DNA from: Cerasibacillus sp036516575
GTDB taxonomy: Bacteria > Bacillota > Bacilli > Bacillales > Amphibacillaceae
DNA length: 64,000 nucleotides
Reading direction: 5' to 3'
NCBI RefSeq assembly: GCF_036516575.1
Contig: NZ_DATBTY010000083.1
Span: 62,001 to 126,000 of the forward strand
The notes under the pieces were generated by a model, which ran no database searches, was not told the DNA's origin, and saw nothing but the letters and a program-made list of their open reading frames with translations. The number at the start of each line of letters is the position of its first letter. Position 1 is the first letter of the stretch. The translations under genes and the position numbers were made by a program. Below are positions 52,239 to 59,930 of the stretch, in pieces.

Positions 52239-52373
52239 ATGTCTACTAAACCACAAAAATCATATACAAGAAAACCATCCAAACGGGAACGCCGAATGAA
52301 AATTATCGTTTATTTAATGATTCTTGCTATGATATTATCTACGGTTACTATAGGACTAGCTTCTATATTATAA
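52239..52373 (+). CDS. Prli42-like miniprotein
   Basis: This 44-residue protein has a long basic head (about residues 1-21, many K and R) and one membrane helix (IIVYLMILAMILSTVTIGLA). It resembles Prli42, a membrane miniprotein first seen in Listeria that anchors the stressosome, and in Bacillaceae an annotated Prli42 gene commonly lies in this region. AAAGGAGG lies upstream. Whether it binds RsbR proteins here is unknown. A clear terminator follows. Confidence 0.75.
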   Translation: MSTKPQKSYTRKPSKRERRMKIIVYLMILAMILSTVTIGLASIL

Positions 52374-52380
52374 AATGTGG

Positions 52381-52420
52381 AAAAGACTGGAAGCGTCAGT
52401 CATGATTGTCCAGTCTTTTT
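52381..52420. terminator. Bidirectional terminator between the Prli42-like gene and yqjA
   Basis: A perfect 11-bp stem AAAAGACTGGA/TCCAGTCTTTT with a 17-base loop is followed by T residues on both strands. The yqjA stop codon sits in the loop. Confidence 0.85.
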
Positions 52421-53386
52421 TACCCGTTTAGGAAATGATAAATCTGATTTTTTAAACCGCTTCTTAATTAATAAATAATCCTCAATTTCATGTAGTAAGC
52501 GAAATAGATTAGCCCGTGTCGTAAATTCTTCCTGTGTCTCAGGTAATTCTTCATTTAAAAACTCCTCGCGCAATCGTTCCAATTCATTAAGATAAACAAT
52601 CGCTGTGTTTCCAGGATGAACAGCTTCAGAGAGTTTCTCAAAGAAGTCTGCGATTTGTTCTGAGACGGTATCTTGATTCGGTAATTTTGTTACTAATGGG
52701 AGCATTTTTTCAAGAAGTATAAATTGTTTATGTCGCATGGTAAAATATTCATAATACGTATGCTCAGAACGAAGCATATGATTTTCTCGGTCTAATTCTG
52801 CTAAATCAAGCGTTTCTTCGAGTAATTCTTTCGCACTAACAAGTTCTTTTCCGTCCCAATCCATGTTTTTATTCCGGATATAAAGAGCAATTTCAAATAA
52901 AATAACTTGAAAATAATGTTCGAGTTCTTTTTGTTTAGCTTTTAAAGATCGATCCAAACTTGGCATATATAAATTTACTAATAAACCGACACCAATTCCT
53001 ACAAAAATAAGCATGAATTGATTAAATAAAAATGGATAATCAATATGTTGAGCACTATACAGGTTGATAATGATGACTGAGCTCGTCGTTATTCCTTGGG
53101 TTACGTTTAACATCACGGTCGTCGGGATAAAAAATGCCAACATAATCCCTAAAATAATCGTATTATAGCCGAATAACTCAAAGAAAAAAAACGAAAATAA
53201 GCTCGCTATAATAGATGCTAAGAATCGGTCCCATGCACTAACAACAGATTGTTTCCGCGATGGCTGAATACAAAGCATCGTCAGTATGCCGGCGGTCACA
53301 TGGTTTTCTAGCCCAAGAAATTGTGCTATAGATATGGCAATCGGTGTGCCTACAGCTGTTTTTATTGTACGATAGCCAATTTTCAC
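52400..53386 (-). CDS. yqjA: YqjA, aromatic acid exporter family (ArAE_1) membrane protein
   Basis: The 328-residue protein has about five to six N-terminal spans (to about 150) and a cytoplasmic helical C-terminal domain, the layout of the ArAE_1 / UPF0421 family. B. subtilis YqjA is similar and its substrate is unknown. GGAGAT lies 6 bases before a GTG at 53386; the ATG two codons upstream touches the ribosome-binding site, so GTG is chosen. It lies between mce-side genes and brxB as in B. subtilis. Confidence 0.8.
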   Translation of the reverse strand: MKIGYRTIKTAVGTPIAISIAQFLGLENHVTAGILTMLCIQPSRKQSVVSAWDRFLASIIASLFSFFFFELFGYNTIILGIMLAFFIPTTVMLNVTQGITTSSVIIINLYSAQHIDYPFLFNQFMLIFVGIGVGLLVNLYMPSLDRSLKAKQKELEHYFQVILFEIALYIRNKNMDWDGKELVSAKELLEETLDLAELDRENHMLRSEHTYYEYFTMRHKQFILLEKMLPLVTKLPNQDTVSEQIADFFEKLSEAVHPGNTAIVYLNELERLREEFLNEELPETQEEFTTRANLFRLLHEIEDYLLIKKRFKKSDLSFPKRVKKTGQS

Positions 53387-53432
53387 AATCATATCTCCTT
53401 TAATGATGAAGTAGCCTTTTATTCAATAGATG

Positions 53433-53468
53433 AAAACAAGGCATACCTTATAGGGCAGCCTTGTTTTT
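53433..53468 (-). terminator. Terminator after brxB
   Basis: A 10-bp stem AAAACAAGGC/GCCTTGTTTT with a 15-base loop lies just after the brxB stop, with T-rich sequence on the minus strand. Confidence 0.75.
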
Positions 53469-53484
53469 CATTTATTATATGAGA

Positions 53485-53916
53485 TTAAACTTCTTCACAA
53501 TGAGCATCAAAAACAGCTTGGAGCTTTGTCATGACTTCTACTGGACTGAAACCTTCAATATCATGACGCTCAATCATTGCAAGAATCTCTCCGTCCTTTA
53601 AAAAGGCAAATGATGGTGATGATGGCGGATAGCCAACGAAATATTCACGGGCTTTTTCTGTTGCCTCTTTATCTTGGCCTGCAAAAACAGTCACAAGATG
53701 ATCTGGGCGCTTATCATAATGAATCGCATTGGCAGCAGCAGGACGAGCAATACCACCAGCACAACCACAGACAGAGTTAATCATCACAAGGGTTGTCCCT
53801 TTACGATTTAATGCCTCATCAACTTCTTCTGGTGTCGTCAGTTCCTCATAGCCTGCTTCTTTTATATCTTCACGAGCTGCGTTAACGACATCGTTCATAA
53901 ACATATTGAAATCCAT
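53485..53916 (-). CDS. brxB: Bacilliredoxin BrxB (YqiW)
   Basis: BrxB removes bacillithiol from S-bacillithiolated proteins; YpdA then recycles the bacillithiol disulfide. The 143-residue protein has the active-site C50-G-C52 in INSVCGCAGGIARPA. AGGTGGG lies upstream of the ATG at 53916. It ends the bkd cluster and no terminator is seen between bfmBB and brxB, so cotranscription is possible. Confidence 0.94.
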   Translation of the reverse strand: MDFNMFMNDVVNAAREDIKEAGYEELTTPEEVDEALNRKGTTLVMINSVCGCAGGIARPAAANAIHYDKRPDHLVTVFAGQDKEATEKAREYFVGYPPSSPSFAFLKDGEILAMIERHDIEGFSPVEVMTKLQAVFDAHCEEV

Positions 53917-53992
53917 ATTGTAACCCACCTTTATCTAAACTAGTAACAACATTAGCTTACCAAGTTTAGAATGAGAATTCAATTTTTAACAA

Positions 53993-55255
53993 TTAATATA
54001 TTGAAATCGTATCTTTGTTCATATTTTCTAAAATCTCTTTAATGCGGGCTAAGAATTGACCACATATTAAACCATCTAATATGCGATGATCGAGCGATAA
54101 ACAAAGATTAACCATATGACGAACCGCAATCATTCCATTTATTACGACAGGACGTTCGACAATCGATTCAACTTGTAAGATAGCTGCTTGTGGGTGATTA
54201 ATGACTCCCATTGATTGCACACTACCGAATGATCCAGTGTTATTAACCGTAAATGTTCCACCTTGCATATCATCCATCGTTAATTTTCCTGTACGTGCCT
54301 TCATTGCTAATTCGTAAATCGATTTAGCAATCCCTTTAATACTCTTATCATCTGCATGTTTAATAACAGGAACGAAGAGTTCATTATCTTTAGCAACTGC
54401 AATTGAAAGATTGATATCTTTCTTTTGAATAATCTTATCTCCTGCCCACATACTATTTATTTGCGGAAATTCTTTTAATGCTTGAGCAACAGCTTTAACA
54501 AAGAAAGCAAAATATGTGAGATTAAAACCTTCTTTTTCCTTAAAACTTTCTTTTACTTCATTACGATAATTGACTAAATCTGTCACATCAACTTCAACAG
54601 TCATCCAAGCATGTGGAATCTCTGTTTTCGACCGAACCATATTATCTGCAATTACTTTTCGAACACCTGTAACAGGTATTTCGATATCACCTGTTTGAGC
54701 ATCTGGTAAGACAGCTGGGGCTGGCTTTTCTACAGCTGCTGGTGTAACTTTTTCTGGTGTAGCTTGTTTTGCAGGTTCTACTGCTTGCGGCATTTCCCCG
54801 CTGGCAATTATTTCTTCAATATCTTTACGTGTAATACGACCGCCACGTCCTGTACCTTCAACTTGGAGTAAATCAATATCATGCTCTTGCGCTAATCTTA
54901 GTACAGCTGGCGAATACCGTTTTTTCATAGATTGATCTATCTGTGACTGAACCTCGGCTACAGACTCTTCCTTAGAATCATCTGATTTTGTATCAGCGAC
55001 CGTTTCTTCTGAATGAGCCACTTCAATCGTACAGATCAACTCGCCAACTTCAAGCGTATCACCTTCATTAGCAATCAATTCTTTAATCGTACCTGTAAAT
55101 GATGAAGGTACCTCAGCATTAACCTTATCTGTCATCACTTCAGCAATTGGGTCATATTTATTTACATGGTCGCCCACTTGAACAAGCCATGTATTGATCG
55201 TTCCTTCTGTTACACTTTCTCCTAATTTAGGCATCGTAATTTCCTTGATTGGCAT
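53993..55255 (-). CDS. bfmBB: Branched-chain 2-oxoacid dehydrogenase E2 (lipoamide acyltransferase)
   Basis: E2 moves branched acyl groups to CoA. The 420-residue protein has one lipoyl domain (1-80; lipoylated K44 in VMTDKVNAEV), a peripheral-subunit-binding domain (about 112-150, SPAVLRLAQEHDI), an alanine/proline-rich linker and the catalytic domain ending in LDHRILDGL with the active histidine. Last of the E3-E1alpha-E1beta-E2 genes. Confidence 0.95.
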   Translation of the reverse strand: MPIKEITMPKLGESVTEGTINTWLVQVGDHVNKYDPIAEVMTDKVNAEVPSSFTGTIKELIANEGDTLEVGELICTIEVAHSEETVADTKSDDSKEESVAEVQSQIDQSMKKRYSPAVLRLAQEHDIDLLQVEGTGRGGRITRKDIEEIIASGEMPQAVEPAKQATPEKVTPAAVEKPAPAVLPDAQTGDIEIPVTGVRKVIADNMVRSKTEIPHAWMTVEVDVTDLVNYRNEVKESFKEKEGFNLTYFAFFVKAVAQALKEFPQINSMWAGDKIIQKKDINLSIAVAKDNELFVPVIKHADDKSIKGIAKSIYELAMKARTGKLTMDDMQGGTFTVNNTGSFGSVQSMGVINHPQAAILQVESIVERPVVINGMIAVRHMVNLCLSLDHRILDGLICGQFLARIKEILENMNKDTISIY

Positions 55256-55285
55256 TAAAAAACCTCCTTTAAAAATTTATATCAA

Positions 55286-56269
55286 TTAATATTCAGCTAA
55301 ATCTCGAATAGCGGCTTCTATTTTATCTTCATCAATGACGAAGAAACGCTCCATTGGTTGGGCATATGGCATAGCTGGGACATCTGGCCCTGCTAAACGT
55401 TTAATCGGTGCGTCTAGATCAAATAGACAGTTTTCAGCAATAATGGCTGATACTTCACTAATAATACTTCCTTCAAGATTGTCTTCTGTGACTAAGAGGA
55501 CTTTACCTGTTTTCGTTGCTGCTTCAATAATTGCTTCTTTGTCTAATGGATAAACTGTCCGTAAATCAAGTATATGTGTATCAATACCTTCTGCTTGTAA
55601 TTTTTCTGCCGCTTGTAAGGCGAGATGAACACAGAGTCCATACGTGATGACAGTTACATCTGAACCTTCGCGCTTGACATCAGCTTTACCAATCGGTAAA
55701 ACATAATCTTCATCAGGAACTTCTCCTTTTAACAAACGGTACGCACGTTTATGTTCGAAAAATAAGACGGGGTCATTATCGCGAATCGCTGCTTTAAGTA
55801 AACCTTTTACATCATACGGTGTTGATGGCATCACAATTTTTAAACCAGGCTGGTTAGCAAAAACTGCCTCAACCGATTGAGAATGATAAAGGCCTCCGTG
55901 AATACCACCACCATATGGTGCACGAATCGTTATCGGACATGACCAATCATTATTAGAACGGTAACGAATGCGTGCAGCTTCAGAAATAATTTGGTTAACA
56001 GCCGGCATAATGAAATCCGCAAACTGCATCTCAGCAACGGGACGTTTACCATACATGGCAGCACCAATTCCGACTCCTGCAATCGCTGATTCCGAAAGCG
56101 GCGTATCTAGTACACGATACTCTCCGAATTCCTGATATAAACCTTCAGTCGCTTTAAACACGCCGCCTTTTTTTCCGACATCTTCCCCAAGGATAAATAC
56201 ATTTTCATCACGCATCATTTCTTCTTTTAAAGCAGTGGTCACTGCTTGAATATAAGTCATTACAGTCAT
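55286..56269 (-). CDS. bfmBAB: Branched-chain 2-oxoacid dehydrogenase E1 beta
   Basis: E1 beta forms the thiamine-dependent decarboxylase with E1 alpha. The 327-residue protein has the transketolase pyrimidine domain (EDVGKKGGVFKATEGL, FGEYRVLDTPLSESAI) and the C-terminal domain with HILDLRTVYPLD. GGAGG lies nine bases before the ATG at 56269. Tight spacing (14 bases after bfmBAA) shows the operon. Confidence 0.95.
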   Translation of the reverse strand: MTVMTYIQAVTTALKEEMMRDENVFILGEDVGKKGGVFKATEGLYQEFGEYRVLDTPLSESAIAGVGIGAAMYGKRPVAEMQFADFIMPAVNQIISEAARIRYRSNNDWSCPITIRAPYGGGIHGGLYHSQSVEAVFANQPGLKIVMPSTPYDVKGLLKAAIRDNDPVLFFEHKRAYRLLKGEVPDEDYVLPIGKADVKREGSDVTVITYGLCVHLALQAAEKLQAEGIDTHILDLRTVYPLDKEAIIEAATKTGKVLLVTEDNLEGSIISEVSAIIAENCLFDLDAPIKRLAGPDVPAMPYAQPMERFFVIDEDKIEAAIRDLAEY

Positions 56270-56283
56270 CAGTCATACCCTCC

Positions 56284-57276
56284 CTATTCTTCATAAACAT
56301 ACTTTAATGCTTCTTCTGGTTCAGCAAATGGTGCTTCTTCAGCATAATCCGTTGCTTTATTAACCTCATCCATAATTTCAGTGTCAATATTTTTAAGTTC
56401 TGCTTCTGTTAGAACATCTGCTTCTTTTAAATAGTTAGCAAATGTGACAATCGGATCATTTTGTTTAGCCTTTTCAAGTTCTTCTATATCACGATATTGG
56501 CGATCATCATCATCACTAGAATGCGCTGTAAAACGGGTTGTCATGGCTTCAATTAATGTTGGTCCATCCCCTTTTGCTGCCCGTTCTCTCGCTTCCTTAA
56601 CTACTTTATAAACGTCTAAAGGATCATGGCCATCAACTGAAACCCCCGGCATTCCATAGCCAATTCCACGGTCAGCAATACTTTCACAAGCCACTTGTTT
56701 ATCTAATGGCACGGAAATGGCATATCCATTATTCTCAACCATCGTAATAACTGGTAATTTATGAACGCCCGCAAAGTTTAATCCTTCATGAAAATCCCCT
56801 TGATTCGTTGATCCTTCACCCAATGTGACAAAGGAAACAAAGTCTTTGTCTTCCATTTTTGCCGCTAGGCCAACTCCGACTGCATGTGGTATTTGTGTGG
56901 CAACTGGTGAAGAACCTGTTAAAATCCGATTTTCTTTCTGACCAAAATGACTTGGCATCTGTCTCCCACCGGAATTCGGATCCTCTGCTTTAGCAAAAGC
57001 AGCTAACATTAAATCTTTAGCTGTCATACCAAAGGCTAAAACAACACCGAGGTCACGATAATAAGGAGCCACATAATCTTGTTCACGATCTAAAGCAAAA
57101 GCAGCACCAACTTGAGCAGCCTCTTGTCCTTGACATGAAATAACAAAAGGTATTTTACCGGCGCGGTTTAATAACCACATTCTCTCATCAACTTTTCTAG
57201 CTAATAACATCGTTTTATACATTTTAATGACATCATCATTTGATAGTCCTAATGATTCATGACGGTTTTTTGACAT
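56284..57276 (-). CDS. bfmBAA: Branched-chain 2-oxoacid dehydrogenase E1 alpha
   Basis: E1 alpha binds thiamine pyrophosphate. The 330-residue protein has the TPP motif GEGSTNQGDFHEGLNFAGV, and TRFTAHSSDDDDRQYR with the phosphorylation-loop region of the family. GGAGGGAAT precedes the ATG at 57276. The earlier in-frame start is rejected, as it lies upstream of this ribosome-binding site. Confidence 0.94.
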   Translation of the reverse strand: MSKNRHESLGLSNDDVIKMYKTMLLARKVDERMWLLNRAGKIPFVISCQGQEAAQVGAAFALDREQDYVAPYYRDLGVVLAFGMTAKDLMLAAFAKAEDPNSGGRQMPSHFGQKENRILTGSSPVATQIPHAVGVGLAAKMEDKDFVSFVTLGEGSTNQGDFHEGLNFAGVHKLPVITMVENNGYAISVPLDKQVACESIADRGIGYGMPGVSVDGHDPLDVYKVVKEARERAAKGDGPTLIEAMTTRFTAHSSDDDDRQYRDIEELEKAKQNDPIVTFANYLKEADVLTEAELKNIDTEIMDEVNKATDYAEEAPFAEPEEALKYVYEE

Positions 57277-57314
57277 GAATATTCCCTCCTTTAAAATTGA
57301 GACCACCCTTAAAA

Positions 57315-58736
57315 CTAACCGTGAATTTGTAATCCTTCAACAGCTAGTGCAGCTTCCCCCATAATCTCTGATAATGATGGGTGTGGATGGATCGTTTTTG
57401 AAATTTCCCAAGCTGTTGCATCAAGTACTTTTGCTAGACCAGCTTCTGAAATCATATCTGTCACATGTGGACCGACCATATGGATTCCGAGTATATCTTC
57501 CGTCTTTTCGTCCGTTATGATTTTAACAAAACCGTTCGCATCCCCGAAAACAAGTGCTTTTCCGATTGCTTGAAATGGAAATTTCCCAACTTTTACTGAA
57601 AACCCTTGCTTTTTAGCCTCTTCTTCTGTTAAACCGACACGAGCAACTTCCGGATGTGAATAAACACATGCTGGGACATGCTCAATATTTATTGGATAAC
57701 TCTCTTCCCCAGCCATATGTTCAACAGCAACAATGCCTTCATGGGAAGCGACATGAGCTAATTGCATGCCACCTATTACATCACCAATGGCATAAATATG
57801 TGACTCTTTCGTTTGATACCAATCGTTTGTCTGAATAAATCCATTTTCAACGACGATTTGTGTATTATCAAGACCGATATTTTCAGTATTGGCCTTTCTG
57901 CCAACAGAAACGAGAATTTTTTCTGCTTCTAATGAGATTGTTTTAGCAGATTTTTCTGCCTCTATGATAACGCCTTGATCTTTCTTTAATGTATCTGGTA
58001 AGACCTTTGTATTTGTATGAATCTTAACACCTTTCTTCTTTAACTGGCGTGACACTTCTCGAGCAATGTCACGATCTTCTGTTGGTAAAATTTGCTCAAG
58101 ATATTCAACGACTGTTACGTCAACACCAAAGTCAGCTAACATCGAAGCCCATTCAATGCCAATGACACCACCACCAACAATAATTATTGACTTAGGCAGT
58201 TCATCCATCTCTAATGCTTCATCAGATGTTAGAACAAACTCCCCATCAACTTCTAAATGAGGTAAGGTATTTGGTCTTGAACCAGTTGCGATGAGAACAT
58301 GCTTCGGGATTAACATCGTATTCTCTGAACCATCCGCATATTCAACAGAAATCGTTCCAGGCATTGGTGAAAAGATACTCGGTCCAAGAATACGACCAAT
58401 CCCATTGTAAACGTCAATCTTACCTTTTTTCATTAATCCTTGTACACCTGTATGGAGGCGTTCAATAATTTTACTTTTTCTTTCCTGAACTTTTAAGAAA
58501 TTTAACCTTATATCAGATGTTTCAATTCCGAAGTCATCAGCCTGTTTTGACTGGCGATAAACTTCTGCACTTCTTAACAGTGCTTTTGATGGGATACATC
58601 CGCGATGAAGACATGTTCCACCTAAATGATCTTTTTCGACAACAGCCACTTTCATCCCTAGCTGTGATGCACGAATAGCTGCAACATAGCCACCGGTTCC
58701 ACCACCGAGAATGACTAAATCATACTCTTTTGACAT
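57315..58736 (-). CDS. lpdV: Dihydrolipoyl dehydrogenase (E3) of the branched-chain complex
   Basis: E3 reoxidises dihydrolipoamide with NAD. The 473-residue protein has the FAD motif GGGTGGYVAA, the redox disulfide C42-LHRG-C47, the NAD motif VGGGVIGIEWASML and the C-terminal active H/E (HPHPSLSEIMGEA). The place in the operon makes it the LpdV type. AGGGGTG lies before the ATG. Confidence 0.95.
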   Translation of the reverse strand: MSKEYDLVILGGGTGGYVAAIRASQLGMKVAVVEKDHLGGTCLHRGCIPSKALLRSAEVYRQSKQADDFGIETSDIRLNFLKVQERKSKIIERLHTGVQGLMKKGKIDVYNGIGRILGPSIFSPMPGTISVEYADGSENTMLIPKHVLIATGSRPNTLPHLEVDGEFVLTSDEALEMDELPKSIIIVGGGVIGIEWASMLADFGVDVTVVEYLEQILPTEDRDIAREVSRQLKKKGVKIHTNTKVLPDTLKKDQGVIIEAEKSAKTISLEAEKILVSVGRKANTENIGLDNTQIVVENGFIQTNDWYQTKESHIYAIGDVIGGMQLAHVASHEGIVAVEHMAGEESYPINIEHVPACVYSHPEVARVGLTEEEAKKQGFSVKVGKFPFQAIGKALVFGDANGFVKIITDEKTEDILGIHMVGPHVTDMISEAGLAKVLDATAWEISKTIHPHPSLSEIMGEAALAVEGLQIHG

Positions 58737-58766
58737 AGACTAACACCCCTGTTCATAAAAATCTAA

Positions 58767-59858
58767 TTATCTTCTACTTAAAATATGATGCTCATTTAAT
58801 AGAAATTGACTACGTGATTGTTTCTTCATCGCAATGCGTTCTTCTGCCATACGATCCGCTGCAATATATGATGGGATTTGATCACGTTTTGATATTTCAA
58901 AAACACGTCCTAACGTATCATAAATTGTTTCAACCTTTTTCAATGCACGTTGTTGGTTATAGCCTTGCAATTCATCTGCTACGTTAATCACGCCGCCTGA
59001 ATTAATCACATAATCAGGGGCATAAACAATACCCATTTCATGAAGCATATCACCGTGTCGAGCTTCTTTTAATTGGTTATTAGCTGATCCCGCGATAACT
59101 TTTGCCTTTAAACGGTTTAATGTATCATCGTTTATCGTCGCCCCTAAGGCACACGGGGCATAAACATCACAGTCCACATCGTAAATATCATCTGGATCAA
59201 CGGCTTCTGCACTAAAAGATTCAACTGCTCTTTGAACGGCTTGTTTATTGATATCTGTTACAATTAATTTCGCACCTTCTTTATGGAGGTGTTCACATAG
59301 ATTATAAGCAACATTTCCTACACCTTGGACAGCGACAGTTTTTCCTTCTAATGAATCATCACCAAATGCTTCTTTAACAGCTGCTTTCATACCTTTATAC
59401 ACACCAAAAGCTGTTACAGGTGAAGGGTTACCTGAAGATTTTGCTCCTGATGTCCCTGTAACAAAATCTGTTTCTGTATAAATCAAATCCATATCTTCCT
59501 CGGTCGTTCCTACGTCTTCTGCAGTTATATATCGACCATTTAGCCCTTGAATATAGCGCCCAAATGCGCGGAACATGTCTGGGTTCTTATCTGTTTTGGG
59601 ATCTCCGATAATAACCGTTTTTCCTCCACCTAAATCCAATCCAGCAGCAGCGTTCTTATACGTCATCCCTCTTGCTAAGCGAAGTGCATCTTCAATAGCC
59701 TCATCCTCTGTTTTGTATGTCCACATACGTGTCCCACCTAAAGCAGGTCCTAACGTTGTATCGTGAATAGCTATAATCGCTTTTAATCCCGATTGTTTAT
59801 CCTGACAAAAAACAAGTTGTTCGTAATCATATTTTTCCATATAGGTAAAAATTCCCAT
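58767..59858 (-). CDS. bcd: Leucine dehydrogenase
   Basis: Bcd deaminates leucine, valine and isoleucine to the oxo acids used by the bfmB complex. The 363-residue protein has the Glu/Leu dehydrogenase active-site GLDLGGGKTVIIGDP with the catalytic lysine, and the NAD-binding VQGVGNVAYNL. GGAGAG precedes the ATG at 59858; the N-terminal extension to 59927 has no homology and covers the promoter. First gene of bcd-lpdV-bfmBAA-bfmBAB-bfmBB. ptb and buk, which flank bcd in B. subtilis, are absent. Confidence 0.95.
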   Translation of the reverse strand: MGIFTYMEKYDYEQLVFCQDKQSGLKAIIAIHDTTLGPALGGTRMWTYKTEDEAIEDALRLARGMTYKNAAAGLDLGGGKTVIIGDPKTDKNPDMFRAFGRYIQGLNGRYITAEDVGTTEEDMDLIYTETDFVTGTSGAKSSGNPSPVTAFGVYKGMKAAVKEAFGDDSLEGKTVAVQGVGNVAYNLCEHLHKEGAKLIVTDINKQAVQRAVESFSAEAVDPDDIYDVDCDVYAPCALGATINDDTLNRLKAKVIAGSANNQLKEARHGDMLHEMGIVYAPDYVINSGGVINVADELQGYNQQRALKKVETIYDTLGRVFEISKRDQIPSYIAADRMAEERIAMKKQSRSQFLLNEHHILSRR

Positions 59859-59886
59859 AATAATCTCTCCTTTATAAAATTGGTAA

Positions 59887-59900
59887 TGTAAGCGCTTTAT
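59887..59900 (-). promoter_or_regulatory. CcpA (cre) site at the bcd operon start
   Basis: ATGTAAGCGCTTTATT fits the CcpA consensus WTGNAANCGNWNNCW at all but one position. It lies across the expected transcription start, a place where CcpA represses. Suggests glucose repression of branched-chain catabolism. Confidence 0.65.
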
Positions 59901-59927
59901 TATACTTTTAAAAAAATACCACGTCAC
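59899..59927 (-). promoter_or_regulatory. Sigma-A-like promoter of the bcd-bfmB operon
   Basis: On the minus strand GTGACG (59922-59927), 17 bases and TATAAT (59899-59904) precede bcd. No -24/-12 (GG-N10-GC) element, as used by SigL in B. subtilis, was found between bkdR and bcd. Confidence 0.6.
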
Positions 59928-59930
59928 TTC

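Noticed and set aside
59859..59930. Sigma-54 promoter before bcd
   Set aside because: No GG-N10-GC pair at any position in the gap; the only GG (in GTGGTAT) is not followed by GC at the right distance.
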